This document shows, piece by piece, positions 1 through 10,194 of a DNA stretch of 64,000 nt. Below the pieces are notes generated by a model. That model did not search any database. It had not been told where the DNA came from and worked only from the letters and a program-made list of their open reading frames with translations. The position numbers and the translations under genes were made by a program. Source of the DNA: Azorinus chamasolen. Lineage: Eukaryota > Mollusca > Bivalvia > Cardiida > Solecurtidae. The stretch is from contig OY755241.1 of the NCBI GenBank assembly GCA_963576725.1, positions 77,300,701 through 77,364,700 of the forward strand. Reading direction: 5' to 3'. Positions within the stretch are counted from its first letter, which is position 1. The number at the start of each line of letters is the position of its first letter.

Positions 1-480
1 ACGTTTCATATACGATGGCATGAAGGCGGCCAGTAAAGCTATCATATGGATAGCGTATCAGTAACGTACTTGTAACGTATGTCTGACGAATGACTAACGT
101 ATCTAACCCATTTCTGGCTATCCATACGCTACTCATGCGCTAACATGCGGGAAGCATTCGTTACTAATATGCTCGCGTACGCTACTTGTACGCTGATATA
201 CGCTACACTGGCGGTAACATAAGTTGACACACGCTCGTATACGTTTCTCATGCGCTGCATATATGCCTGATGTACGGTACACATACGCTATTCGCGCGCT
301 GCTAATACATCGACGACAGTGGTGGGAAAATTCTGGTTCATACGCTCAACAGTTGTGCGTATGATCAGTTTTTCATACGCTATGCATACGTTCGTCTCAT
401 ACGCTATATAGTGTGACAGGGCCATAATCAAACAGCGTAGTAGTACATCGGACGACGCACATGGAGCGCTACAACTGACT
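1..480. repeat. TACG-rich degenerate repeat
   Basis: This stretch is full of the words CATACGCT, AACGTATC, TACGTT and GCGCGCT on both strands, so it is CpG-rich compared with its AT-rich surroundings. No regular period is visible. Words such as CATACGCTA and its complement TAGCGTATC both occur, which suggests a fold-back or satellite-like sequence. No coding potential is seen. Confidence 0.4.
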
Positions 481-881
481 AACGCTTAAATGAGCGCTTT
501 GGTTGGCCAATGATTGCGACTTTGCATTTTTGCGATTTACGGCACTCTGTTACAGCACTCCTACAAGGCATATTATGTGATAAATTATTATCTCATTAAG
601 ATGCACGAGCCAGCTGTTTGATACGCTTGATATGTTCATAAATATTACAAACAATACATGGATCGAATTATATACCCATTGTGGTTGTACGTTCAATATA
701 CACAGACCAGTATAGATATACACAAATCAGCTTGCACAAATCCACTCAAACTGGTTTACGCTCCGAGGTGGCAGTAAATGCACGTTCAGTGTACAGACCG
801 ATTTGAATGTATACCATCGTGTTCTGAGGGGTTTTGCGGCTTACACAAAATATCAGTATAATGTAGTTATAAGTTAGAATA
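481..881. other. Unassigned intergenic DNA
   Basis: I see no convincing exon, RNA gene or repeat boundary here. It separates the TACG-rich stretch from the MITE remnant at 882. Confidence 0.3.
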
Positions 882-1000
882 CAGTAAAACCTCTCTAAAC
901 CGGAATTTCAATGAAGATGAATTCATGTCTGTTTATGCAGGTGGCTGCTTAGTGTAGGGTAAAAGTCATGCAGAAAGTTCCTAGAGGAGCTTACAGTAAT
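882..1000. mobile_element. Truncated TA-type fold-back MITE arm
   Basis: It begins CAGTAAAACCTCTCTAAACC after TA, like the ends of the 205-bp MITEs at 4,891 and 11,021. It then has the inner motif GCAGGTGGCTGCTTA and the palindromic centre GTTCCTAGAGGAGC. The matching right arm is missing, so this is an old, truncated copy. Confidence 0.5.
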
Positions 1001-1082
1001 CAGGTTGTTTGGTGTCTAGTATTTTAAAATCGGTCTGGCTGTTGCATTTGTTTTTCTTCCGATTCGTACACACGTTCGAAAA

Positions 1083-1739
1083 CAATTTACGGAGTATCAA
1101 ACACACTGAGTGCTGCTGGGAGGTCAGCTACCCGACGTCGCCGCCACATATAAGTAGTTTGAGTGCTACTGAGAGGTCGGCTACTCGACGTCGCCGCCAT
1201 ATATAAGTAGTTTGAGTGCTACTGAGAGGTCAGCTACTCGACGTCGCCGTCACATATAAGTAGTTTGAGTGCTACTGAGAGGTCGGCTACTCGACGTCGC
1301 CGCCACATATAAGTAGTTTGAAAGTAGTTTGAGTGCTACTGAGAGGTCAGCTACTCGACGTCGCCGCAACATATAAGTAGTCTGAGTGCTACTGAGAGGT
1401 CGGCTACTCGACGACGCCGCCACGTATAAGTAGTTTGAGTGCTACTGAGAGGTCAGCTACTCGACGTCGCCGCCACATATAAGTAGTCTGGGTGCTAATG
1501 AGAGGTCAGTTACCCGACGTCGCCGCCACATATAAGTAGTTTGAGTGCTACTGAGAGGTCAGCTACTCGACGTCGCCGCCACATATAAGTAGTCTGAGTG
1601 CTACTGAGAGGTCAGCTACTCGACGTCGCCGCCACATATAAGTAGTTTGAGTGCTACTGAGAGGTCGGCTACTCGACGTCGCCGCCACATATAAGTAGTT
1701 TGAGTGCTACTGAGAGGTCGGCTACTCGACGTCGCCGCT
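1083..1739. repeat. 53-bp minisatellite, about 12 units
   Basis: A head-to-tail array with unit ACATATAAGTAGTTTGAGTG followed by CTACTGAGAGGTCGGCTACT and CGACGTCGCCGCC. Unit starts were read at 1146, 1199, 1252, 1305, 1369, 1422, 1475, 1528, 1581, 1634 and 1687. An 11-bp partial duplication (AAGTAGTTTGA) offsets the 1305/1369 pair. Units alternate at a few positions (TTTGAG/TCTGAG, GGTCGG/GGTCAG). Each unit has several CpG sites. The same unit recurs at 1,896, 6,613 and 7,235, flanking the duplicated fucosyltransferase genes. Confidence 0.9.
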
Positions 1740-1895
1740 AGATTAATAGAATCAAGCATGGGTTTTGTTAATGACGGGGGTTTCTATACCCGAGGTTGGT
1801 CTGTTCCAGTCGGAAACGAGCTTTAATTTTTCTCGCTGAAATTCGCCCTAAAACCAAGTAAATTAACGAATTGTGTGAAGTACTACTTTACATTC
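1740..1895. repeat. Spacer embedded in the 53-bp array (copy 1)
   Basis: About 155 bp of non-minisatellite sequence, including GGTTTCTATACCCGAGGTTG and TTAATTTTTCTCGCTGAAAT. It recurs nearly identically at 6,664-6,829, again next to a 53-bp unit. The later copy has a few extra bases (GGCCCTTGAC). It marks homologous positions of the two duplication units. Confidence 0.8.
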
Positions 1896-2003
1896 AAGTA
1901 GTCTGAGTGCTACTGAGGTCAGCTACTCGACGTCGCCGCTAGATATAAGTAGTCTTGAGTGCTGAGAGGTCGGCTACTCGACGTCGCCGCCAGATATTAG
2001 TAG
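1896..2003. repeat. 53-bp minisatellite, two degenerate units
   Basis: Two imperfect units of the same minisatellite follow the spacer. One has lost CTACT and reads GAGTGCTGAGAGG, a variant also seen near 7,510. They lead into sequence (ATGCATGCCAGCTCGATTTT) shared by both duplication units. Confidence 0.8.
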
Positions 2004-2195
2004 GCTGCAAATGCATGCCAGCTCGATTTTGACAGGATAACGACTGGGTATGATGTTATACACGATGCATTAGTCTGTTCATCCAGATGACAAATTAAAA
2101 ACAACGATAGTTAAACTAAACAGGCAAAAGTACCTGTGCATTCAGTATACATAAGTGTGATACAGTACTTATACCAACAACATTAGCTCATAGAT

Positions 2196-2985
2196 TAACA
2201 CGGTCATTCCAATATCCGAAGGATAACTCGATCATTCAAATGTCTGAAGAGTGGTCATTCATATAGTTCGCGGTTAAGACGGTAATTCATATGTCTGAAG
2301 ATTAACACAGCCATTCATATGTCTGAAGATTAGCACAGCCATTCATGTGTCTGAAGATTAACACAGCCATCCATGTATCTGAAGATTAACACAGCCATTC
2401 ATGTGTCTGAAGATTAACGCAGGCATTCCCATGTTTGAAGATTAACGCAGTCATTCATATGTTTGATTGTTAACGCAGTCATTCATATGTCTGAAGGTTA
2501 ATGCAATCATTCATATTTTTGGAGGTTAATGCAGTCATTCATATGTCTGAAGGGTAACACATACATTCATTTGGCTAAAAGTTAACGTGGTTCAGTATAT
2601 GTTAGTATATATTCAGTAAAGGTTAATGCAGTCATGTATATATTTGATAGTTGAGACGGCCATCCACATGTCTGAAGATTAATGCGGTCATTAATATGTT
2701 TGGATTAACGCGGTCATGCATATATCTGAAGATTAATGTAGCCATTCATATGTCGAATGGTTAATGTGATCATGCATATGTCTGAAGATTAATGCAATCA
2801 TTCCTTTGTCGGATGATTAATGTGGTCATCATGCAGCCATGCATTTGTCTCAGCCTTAACGAAGTCATTCATATTGTTGGGGGTCAATGCAGTTATTCAA
2901 ATGTCTGAAGATTTCCGCAGAAATGCATATGTCTGTAAAATAAATCCAATCATTCATTTGTCTGAATGTTACTAAGGTCATGCAT
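2196..2985. repeat. 28-bp tandem array upstream of FUT copy A
   Basis: A degenerate head-to-tail array whose core reads GCAGTCATTCATATGTCTGA then AGGTTAAT, a 28-bp period. More than 20 units are recognisable. Most contain CATATG, an E-box-like hexamer. The array stops about 10 bp before a possible splice acceptor and about 95 bp before the fucosyltransferase ATG. The same array, with a different unit count and order, precedes copy B. A role as promoter or spacer is possible but is not shown by sequence alone. Confidence 0.85.
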
Positions 2986-3080
2986 ATGTTTTCAGAAATT
3001 TAGGCTCGAACCATCTTGACTTGCTGAAGGAACAACGTGGAACATCATTTGACACTCGGTTGGAGTTGTAGAAAACAAAA
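2985..3080 (+). promoter_or_regulatory. Possible 3' splice site and 5' UTR, FUT copy A
   Basis: ATATGTTTTCAG ends at 2,995 and could be a 3' splice acceptor. If so, the coding exon starts at 2,996 with an 85-base 5' UTR. The same arrangement, also 85 bases, is found before copy B (8,481-8,565). No upstream exon was identified, so a transcription start anywhere in this stretch is equally possible. Confidence 0.3.
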
Positions 3081-4214
3081 ATGGGGATACGTTTAAGAAG
3101 GTGCTGTGGAATTTTGCGACACAGGTATAAAAACGTACATAAAAATGTTGTTCGGTTGTCGCTTTGTATACTGGCCATAGTCGTTTTGGTCAAGTACAAA
3201 AGCGTATATCATAACAGAGTTTCAGCCAATACGATAGAAAAAAAGTATTATAGGCTGGAAGAGAATACACGTAATATTAATTCGAAAGATCATCGAGACA
3301 GATCTACAGGAACCAAATCATGCAGCAGACTGGCACAGAGATATACTTTTCATAGTATAGAAAAGTGTTTGAACCAGTCTAGCAATAAACATTGTAACAT
3401 GAACGAAACTTTTGCATGCACACATTTCATTACAGTTCCAAAACAACACGGTAGGCGGGGAAACCAAATGTTCCAAGTTGCCATGTTGCTTGGAACAGCC
3501 TATTACCATGGTTACACAGCGGTGATAAATCCAAATATGAGTATTTTGAAATGGTTTGATTTGCCCAATGTTGCTGATATGAAAATTGATAATGTCTTAT
3601 TATTCAAGGAACGGATGTGCGGTGTTTATGATTCTAGAATATCTGCTCTCAATCACTCATACAATTACACTTTCGCAAAATTCTTTGAATCATGGCGCTA
3701 CTTTAGCGGTGTGGAAGACGTCGTCAGACGTGCCTTCACTTTTAATGAGACAATTCTAAAGCAAGCGACAGAATTTGTTCAAAATGTTGGGTTTCATCAT
3801 GAAATGAAAGTGTGTGTTCATGTTCGACGTGGAGATTTCACATATGAAAGCAGGATAAAAACTGGTTTTGCCATTGCACCTATTCAGTATATAATAAAAG
3901 CCATGGCACACTTTAAGAAAAAGTACAAACACTTGCAGTTTATTGTCCTCAGTGACGATAAGAAATGGTGTCACGAAAACCTTAGTTGGAAAAACGTAAC
4001 AATCAGTTATTTTAAAACAGGTGGAATAGATTTAGCGATCATGAGTCTCTGCAATGACGTCATAGTTACGTCAGGTACGTTCGGGTGGTGGGGTGGGTGG
4101 TTGTCAGGGGGAGAAGTGGTGTATTGGACAGGACACCCACGAAATGAGAGTGCTCTGTACAGAAGATTCAATCTGACAGATTATTACCCCCCTCACTGGA
4201 ACGGATTTGATTAA
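3081..4214 (+). CDS. GT11 alpha-1,2-fucosyltransferase-like, copy A
   Basis: An uninterrupted 377-residue protein from ATG to TAA. It resembles family GT11, Golgi type II membrane enzymes that move fucose from GDP-fucose onto galactose in an alpha-1,2 linkage. Visible parts: a basic cytoplasmic tail (residues 1-25), a membrane anchor at about 26-39 (SLCILAIVVLV), a stem of about 80 residues, and the catalytic domain. Three GT11 motifs are clear: GRRGNQMFQ (124-132), HVRRGDF (247-253) and the C-terminal TSGTFGWWGGW (330-340), plus SDDKKW (291-296). At least seven N-glycosylation sequons fit a secretory-pathway protein. Residue 126 is Arg, where the motif usually has a hydrophobic residue and copy B has Met. 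The coding region is intronless. Exact acceptor and linkage cannot be told from sequence. Confidence 0.9.
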   Translation: MGIRLRRCCGILRHRYKNVHKNVVRLSLCILAIVVLVKYKSVYHNRVSANTIEKKYYRLEENTRNINSKDHRDRSTGTKSCSRLAQRYTFHSIEKCLNQSSNKHCNMNETFACTHFITVPKQHGRRGNQMFQVAMLLGTAYYHGYTAVINPNMSILKWFDLPNVADMKIDNVLLFKERMCGVYDSRISALNHSYNYTFAKFFESWRYFSGVEDVVRRAFTFNETILKQATEFVQNVGFHHEMKVCVHVRRGDFTYESRIKTGFAIAPIQYIIKAMAHFKKKYKHLQFIVLSDDKKWCHENLSWKNVTISYFKTGGIDLAIMSLCNDVIVTSGTFGWWGGWLSGGEVVYWTGHPRNESALYRRFNLTDYYPPHWNGFD

Positions 4215-4424
4215 CCATTTCATCCCGAAACGTGCATGTGCTGTGGTTTGCAAATAGTGTAGATCCAAATCATAGGGCTAGAGGAACTATCTGGCAAAAG
4301 ACTACACTAATTTTCATTCAAAATTACGCACAGTTATGTTTGCAAGGCATGTAAAACATTTATGTGAGGGAAAGGGCTTAACAAAACATGCAAAATTCAA
4401 TCTAGACATACAGATGCGCATTTA
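4215..4424 (+). other. 3' flank of FUT copy A
   Basis: Likely 3' UTR. It is nearly identical to 9,700-9,911 downstream of copy B, with small substitutions and indels. No motif of its own is seen. Confidence 0.5.
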
Positions 4425-4727
4425 CAGATGAACTTATCTCGAACTTCAAGTGTCCATACAAATTACTTCGAAAGAAACGGATGTTCGAATCATCCGATTT
4501 CTAATCTGAACAATTTATCAAGTTCAGAGCTTAATGAAGGTCTAAAGAAAGCTCCTACGGGAGCTTTCAGGATTAATTTCTACCTCCATTAAGCTGTCCT
4601 GTGTGTTTCAAGATATGCCTTTTAATATCTTTTAGAATATGTATTGTATATTTTGGAAGGACTGAACTTTTACTCGAGTTATCTCGAATTTAGTATTATC
4701 CGAGTTCGAGATATCGAAGTTCAACTG
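4425..4727. mobile_element. TA-flanked fold-back MITE (old, shared)
   Basis: Ends read CAGATGAACTTATCTCGAAC on the left and GAGATATCGAAGTTCAACTG on the right, imperfect inverted repeats flanked by TA. An inner hairpin has AAAGCTCCTACGGGAGCTTT at its centre. A copy sits at the equivalent place in unit B (9,912-10,194), so this insertion predates the duplication. The TA target duplication suggests a Tc1/mariner-type source. Confidence 0.65.
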
Positions 4728-4890
4728 TATACCGTTTTCTACAAGCACACAACCAACAAGATGTATAACCCTATATCTGAAAGAAACTCCCTTCTCGACG
4801 CTTTTTAGCAAACAGTATATACCAAGGTCACTCGGTTCCTGTAGGGACCGTCTAATGAGGATCTACTCTGGTTGTTTATGGAATTATATA

Positions 4891-5095
4891 CAGTAAAACC
4901 CCGCTAATGCGACCACCAAAAAAGGGCATAATTCTGAGTGGCAGAGGCAGGTGGTTGCTTAATGCAGTACGAAAGTTATGCAGAAAGCTCCTATAGGAGC
5001 TTTCTTCATAACTTTCGTGCTGCATTAAGCAACCACCTGCTTTAAACGACACCAGTGGCTGTTTATTAAGTGGTCGCATTAGCGGGGTTTCACTA
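4891..5095. mobile_element. 205-bp fold-back MITE private to copy A
   Basis: Terminal inverted repeats CAGTAAAACCCCGCTAATGC and GCATTAGCGGGGTTTCACTA, an inner palindrome centred on GAAAGCTCCTATAGGAGCTT, and TA on both sides (4,889-4,890 and 5,096-5,097). Unit B at about 10,350 reads GGAATTATATATACCTG without the element, an intact empty site with one TA. The last base is A where the inverted repeat predicts G. It is in the opposite orientation to its sister at 11,021. Confidence 0.9.
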
Positions 5096-6131
5096 TATAC
5101 CTGATTATCCAGTTTCTGCCCTGGCGAAACATATCCTTCGTTCATATAAATTTATTAACATCATACAAATAGTAACTATTATTGTCCAATATGAATCCGT
5201 TCCATTGGAGCCGGTGGGATATGTTGTAGGAAAAGTATACAGGATACCCTCTTTAGTTTACTTTGGCTGGGCTTTTCGGGTTCCCATAATAGGACATTTT
5301 ACTCTGTAATTAAATTTCGGATATACCCTATTTGTATTACTTGGTTTATATGCATGAACTTCAAATTGATCTGTTCTGTTACCCAATTTTCCAGCAATAT
5401 TTTATGTATAGTGTTGTATGCCAAAAACTGTACCCAATTCTGTTGGGTCTGGGTCAAAACTGTATGACGTACTGGCACTGTGCATAGAATGTTACATTCA
5501 AATTTTGTTTTTTATGATGTGAGTGCGCTGACACAATATAATAGAGCATAATACAGATAAACTTACGGAAGGGATGAAATTGGTTTACCTATGTTCTAAA
5601 TAAATTCTTTTTTATTATTATTCTTATCTATATATAAGTATTAAATATATTTTATTTTAAATGTTCTATAATTAAACATTGAATATACTCTGTTTTGTAT
5701 ATAAAATGTATCTATGTGAAGCGCTTTTGACGGCACATATCCTGTGTGAAAAGAGCGCTATATAAATGTGGTATAATAATAACATCAAACATCCGCCCGC
5801 CAACAATGTACTTCAATTTAGAAACGATCATAATTACAGAGCAACAGATAAAGGTGCCCACTCAAATACTAAAATCCTCGTTTCTCTTTAAAATCGTCTC
5901 GAAGACCAGCATCGGGTTTGTTGTATGAAATCGTCATTTCTCCACCAAATGTTATGTTGTGACCACTCTTTAAAATCATCACAAACAGATAATTCTATAG
6001 AGTGGTTACAATATAAGGTTTGGTAGAGGAATAAAGAAGTTGTTCTTGAAAATGTTTTAATTTACACATCTAACCTGGACCTCTGGGTTATAGATCATCA
6101 TTCTGTTCCATAATTGCCTGTCTAATTTATA
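5096..6131 (+). other. 3' flank of FUT copy A with candidate poly(A) signal
   Basis: AATAAA at 5,599-5,604, about 1.4 kb after the stop codon, is a candidate polyadenylation signal. The homologous AATAAA lies at 10,972 in copy B. The stretch also has AGAGCGCTATATAAATGTGG followed by ATAATAA, a dispersed repeat end. No coding region is convincing here. Confidence 0.4.
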
Positions 6132-6336
6132 CAGTATAGCCTGTGTTAAGCGACCATTTATGGATTAAACATGTGCGTCTTAAACAACAGGTGCGTGCTT
6201 TATGTCGGACAAAAGTAATACAAAACGCTCCTATATGAGCTTTCTGTATTGCTTTAAATCTGCATTGAGTTGCCACCTGCCTTAAAGACCCAGAATTAGA
6301 CATTCTGTCAATGGTCGCTTAAGACAGGTTGTATTG
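6132..6336. mobile_element. 205-bp fold-back MITE, shared by both copies
   Basis: Starts CAGTATAGCCTGTGTTAAGC and ends GCTTAAGACAGGTTGTATTG, imperfect inverted repeats flanked by TA. The centre is CGCTCCTATATGAGC. The homologous element is at 11,850-12,053, so it was present before the duplication. Its right end (ATGGTCGCTTAAGACAGG) was later carried into the adjoining minisatellite and appears there more than once. Confidence 0.8.
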
Positions 6337-6355
6337 TATAACAGATTATAATTGA

Positions 6356-6612
6356 TTGATCCCAATCTATCTTGCCGTAGCGTATGAGAATTGGTCTGGA
6401 GATGACAAGCTCTATCTTGCTGTAGCTTATGAGAATTGTCATGGAGATGACAAGCTCTATCTTGATGTAGCTTGTGAGAATCGTCATGGAGATGGCAAGC
6501 TCTATCTTGATGTAGCTTGTGAGAATTGTCATGAGAGGATAAGATCTATCTTGATGTAGCTTGTGAGAATCGTCATGGAGATGACAAGCTCTATCTTGAT
6601 GTAGCCTGTGAG
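6356..6612. repeat. 39/45-bp minisatellite, short copy
   Basis: About five or six 45-bp units of the type ATGACAAGCTCTATCTTGAT followed by GTAGCTTGTGAGAATTGTCA and TGGAG. It begins just after the MITE at 6,132 and ends abruptly at a 53-bp minisatellite unit (6,613). That junction marks the boundary between the two duplication units. The homologous array in unit B is about ten times longer. Confidence 0.85.
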
Positions 6613-6829
6613 TATAAGTAGTTTGAGTGCTACTGAGAGGTCGGTTACTCGACGTCGCCGCTAGACGAATAGACTCAAGCATGGGTTTTGTTAATGACGG
6701 CCCTTGACGGGGGTTTCTATACCCGAGGTTGGTCTGTTCCAGTCGGAAACGAGCTTTAATTTTTCTCGCTGAAATTCGCCCTAAAACCAAGTAAATTAAC
6801 GAATTTTGTGAAGTACTACTTTACATTGC
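6613..6829. repeat. 53-bp unit plus spacer at duplication junction
   Basis: One full 53-bp minisatellite unit (6,613-6,663) is followed by the same spacer as 1,740-1,895. The fusion of the 39/45-bp array end directly to a 53-bp unit is the visible breakpoint of the tandem duplication. Confidence 0.8.
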
Positions 6830-7234
6830 GTAATACAACTTCCATATCTAATAGCAACAAACTGCAGCATAACTTTAGGCGTGACACCAAAATGACGTCA
6901 TTTGTTATGACAACCACAAACGTTACGTTTTGGCGTAAAATATAAATGACTGAGTGACTACAAAACAACGTCTTCGGTAAATTAAATAGGCTTTTAAAAT
7001 GTTTATATGATACATAGAATTTCATATTCGTGCTAATTACTTATATTAATTTAATTTCATACGGTTGTTGCCTGTAGAAATGTTGGTATAATTTTGTAAG
7101 AGTTCCTTCCCTTGTATTGATTTTACCCAATCGCGCGTATGAATACACCAGACAAGGGGTGTACCAGATAAGTTTTTCTAGTACGGCTATTTTTAGTAAC
7201 TCAGCTTATCTAGCACGTCTGAGAAGCGAGAAAT
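6830..7234. other. Unassigned spacer between duplication units
   Basis: About 400 bp with no counterpart after 1,895, so it was either lost from unit A or gained here. It contains TGACGTCATTTG, a CRE-like palindrome, but nothing ties that to a promoter. No coding region is seen. Confidence 0.35.
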
Positions 7235-7552
7235 AAGTAGTCTGAGTGCTGCTGAGAGGTCGGCTACGCGACGTCGCCGCCAGATATAAGTAGTCTGAGT
7301 GCTACTGAGAGGTCAGCTACTCGACGTCGTCGCTACATATAAGTAGTCTGAGTGCTGCTGAGAGGTCAGCTACTCGATGTCGCCGCTAGATATAAGTAGT
7401 CTGAGTGCTACTGAGAGGTCAGCTACTCGACGTCGCCGCCACATATAAGTAGTCTGAGTGCTACTGAGAGGTCAGCTACTCGACGTCGCCGCTAGATATA
7501 AGTAGTCTGAGTGCTGAGAGGTCGGCTACTCGACGTCGCCGCCAGATATTAG
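7235..7552. repeat. 53-bp minisatellite, about six units
   Basis: Same unit as at 1,083-1,739, mostly the AGTCTGAG variant, ending with the CTACT-less unit also seen at about 1,955. It leads into the shared sequence GCAAATGCATGCCAGCTCG at 7,557. Confidence 0.88.
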
Positions 7553-7744
7553 TAGTCTGCAAATGCATGCCAGCTCGATTTTGACAGGATAACGACTGGG
7601 TATGATGTTATACACGATGCATTTGTCTGTTCATCCAGATGAGAAATTAAAAACAACGATAGTTAAACTATACAGGCAAAAGTACCTGTGCATTCACTAT
7701 ACATAAGTGTGATACTGTACTTATACCAACAACATTAGCTCATA

Positions 7745-8466
7745 GATTAACACGGTCATTCCAATATCCGAAGGATAACTCGATCATTCAAATGTCTGAA
7801 GAGCGGTCATTCATATATTTGGCGGTTAAGACGGCCATTCATATGTCTGAAGATTAACACAGCCATGCATATGTCTGAAGATTAGCACAGCCATTCATGT
7901 GTCTGAAGATTAACACAGCCATTCATATGTCTGAAGATTAGCACAGCCATTCATGTGTCTGAAGATTAACACAGCCATTCATGTGTCTGAAGATTAACGC
8001 AGGCATTCCTATGTTTGAAGATTAACGCAGTCATTCATATGTTTGAATGTTAACGCAGTCATTCATATGTCTGAAGGTTAATGCAGTCATTCATATGTCT
8101 GAAGGTTAATGCAGTCATTCACATGTCTGAAGGTTAATGCAGTCATTCATATGTCTGAAGGTTAATGCAGTCATTAATATGTCTGAAGGTTAACGCATAC
8201 ATTCATATGGCTAAAAGTTAACGCGGTTCAGTATATGTTAGTTTATATTCAGTAAAGGTTAATGCAGTCATGTATATATTTGGAAGTTGAGACGGCCATT
8301 CACATGTCTGAAGATTAATGCGGTCATTAATATGTTTGGGTTAACGCGGTCATGCATATTGTTGGGGGTCAATGCAGTTATTCATATGTCTGAAGATTTC
8401 CGCAGACATGCATATGTCTGTAAAATAAATGCAATCATTCATTTGTCTGGATGTTACTAAGGTCAT
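7745..8466. repeat. 28-bp tandem array upstream of FUT copy B
   Basis: Same 28-bp unit as 2,196-2,985. The stretch 8,055-8,200 has several near-perfect units in a row (GCAGTCATTCATATGTCTGA), cleaner than in unit A, which suggests recent local homogenisation. Block order differs from unit A near both ends. Confidence 0.85.
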
Positions 8467-8480
8467 GCATATGTTTTCAG

Positions 8481-8565
8481 AAATTTAGGTTTGAACCATC
8501 TTGACTTGCTGAAGGAACATCGTGGAACATCATTTGACACTCGGCTGGAGTTGTAGAAAACAAAA
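8481..8565 (+). promoter_or_regulatory. Possible 5' UTR of FUT copy B
   Basis: The possible acceptor ATGTTTTCAG ends at 8,480, followed by 85 bases to the ATG, as in copy A. The short leader has only a few substitutions between copies. Confidence 0.3.
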
Positions 8566-9699
8566 ATGGGGATACGTTTAAGAACGTGCTGTGGAATTTT
8601 GCGACACAGGTATACAAACGTACATAAAAATGTTGTTCGGTTGTCGCTTTGTATACTGGCTATAGTCGTTTTGGTCAAGTACAAAAGCGTATACCATAAC
8701 AGAGTTTCAGTCAATACGATAGAAAAAATGTATTATAGGCTGGAAGAGAATACACGTAATACTAATTCGAAAGATCATCGAGACAGGTCTACAGGAACCA
8801 AATCATGCAGCAGACTGGCACAGAGATATACTTTTCATAGTATAGAAAAGTGTTTGAACCAGTCTAGCAATAAACATTGTAACATGAACGAAACTTTTGC
8901 ATGCACGCATTTTATTACAGTTCCAAAACAACACGGTAGGATGGGAAACCAAATGTTCCAAGTTGCCATGTTGCTTGGAACAGCCTATTACCATGGTTAC
9001 ACAGCGGTGATAAATCCAAATATGAGTATTTTGCAATGGTTTGATTTGCCCAATGTTGCTCATATGAAAATTGATAATGTCCTATTATTCAAGGAACGGA
9101 TGAGCGGTGTTTATGATTCTAGAATATCTGCTCTCAATCACTCATACAATTACACTTTCGCAAAATTCTTTGAATCATGGCGCTACTTTAGCGGCGTGGA
9201 AGACGTCGTCAGACGTGCCTTCACTTTTAATGAGACGATTCTAAAGCAAGCGACAGAATTTGTTCAAAATGTTGGGTTTCATCATGAAATGAAAGTGTGT
9301 GTTCATGTTCGACGTGGAGATTTCACATCTGAAGGCAGGATAACATCTGGTTTTGCCATGGCACCTATTCAGTATATAATAAAAGCCATGGAACACTTTA
9401 AGAAAAAGTACAAACACTTGCAGTTTATTGTCCTCAGTGACGATAAGAAATGGTGTCACGAAAACCTTAGTTGGAAAAACGTAACAATCAGTTATTTTAA
9501 ATCAGCTGGAATAGATTTAGCAATCATGAGTCTCTGCAATGACGTCATAGTTACGTCAGGTACGTTCGGGTGGTGGGGTGGGTGGTTGTCAGGGGGAGAA
9601 GTGGTGTATTGGACAGGACACCCACGAAATGGGAGTGCTCTGTACAGAAGATTCAATCTGACAGATTATTACCCCCCTCACTGGAACGGATTTGATTAA
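8566..9699 (+). CDS. GT11 alpha-1,2-fucosyltransferase-like, copy B
   Basis: A 377-residue paralogue of the gene at 3,081, with 18 differences by my count (about 95 percent identity) and no indel. It has the same layout: short basic tail, membrane anchor at about 26-39, stem, catalytic domain with GRMGNQMFQ (124-132), HVRRGDF (247-253), SDDKKW (291-296) and TSGTFGWWGGW (330-340). Unlike copy A it has Met at 126, as expected for the GT11 motif. Seven differences cluster at residues 255-276 and 313-314, next to the HVRRGD motif and before the last motif, where acceptor specificity could be affected; that is inference. It lies about 5.5 kb downstream of copy A on the same strand. No frameshift or stop is seen, so it is probably functional. 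Confidence 0.9.
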   Translation: MGIRLRTCCGILRHRYTNVHKNVVRLSLCILAIVVLVKYKSVYHNRVSVNTIEKMYYRLEENTRNTNSKDHRDRSTGTKSCSRLAQRYTFHSIEKCLNQSSNKHCNMNETFACTHFITVPKQHGRMGNQMFQVAMLLGTAYYHGYTAVINPNMSILQWFDLPNVAHMKIDNVLLFKERMSGVYDSRISALNHSYNYTFAKFFESWRYFSGVEDVVRRAFTFNETILKQATEFVQNVGFHHEMKVCVHVRRGDFTSEGRITSGFAMAPIQYIIKAMEHFKKKYKHLQFIVLSDDKKWCHENLSWKNVTISYFKSAGIDLAIMSLCNDVIVTSGTFGWWGGWLSGGEVVYWTGHPRNGSALYRRFNLTDYYPPHWNGFD

Positions 9700-9911
9700 C
9701 CATTTCATCCCGAAACGTGCATGTGCTGTGGTTTGCAAATAGTGTAGATCCAAATCATAGGGCTAGAGGAACTATCTGACAAAAAACTACACTAATTTTC
9801 ATTTAAAATTATGCACAGTAATCTGTTTGCAAAGGCATATAAACATTTATATGAGGGAAAGGGCTAAACAAAACATACAAAATTCAATCTAGACATACAG
9901 ATGTGCATTTA

Positions 9912-10194
9912 CAGATGAACTTATCTCGAACTTCAAGTGTCCATACAAATTACTTCGAAAATATTTTCTAATCTGAACAATTTCTCAAGTTCAGAGCTTA
10001 ATGAAGGTCTAAAGAAAGCTCCTACGGTAGCTTTCAGGATTAATTTCTACCTCCATTAAGCTGTCCTGTGTGTTTCTAGATATGCCTTTTGATATTTTTT
10101 AGAATATGTATTGTATATTTTGGAAGGACTGAACTTTTACTGGAGTTATCTCGAAGTTAGAATTATCCGAGTTCGAGATATCGAAGTTCAACTG
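9912..10194. mobile_element. TA-flanked fold-back MITE, copy B
   Basis: Counterpart of the element at 4,425, with about 20 bases deleted on the left side. It has the same ends (CAGATGAACTTATCTCGAAC and ATCGAAGTTCAACTG) and the central AAAGCTCCTACGGTAGCTTT. Confidence 0.65.

Noticed and set aside
2196..2985. CRISPR array
   Set aside because: 28-bp units are contiguous and degenerate, with no unique spacers and no cas genes, in a eukaryotic context.
6308..6790. 160-residue minus-strand open frame over the duplication junction
   Set aside because: It spans the MITE end, two minisatellites and the spacer, so it is a chance read-through.
6890..6905. CRE-like TGACGTCA as promoter of FUT copy B
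   Set aside because: It is 1.7 kb upstream, behind two minisatellites, and lacks a counterpart in unit A.
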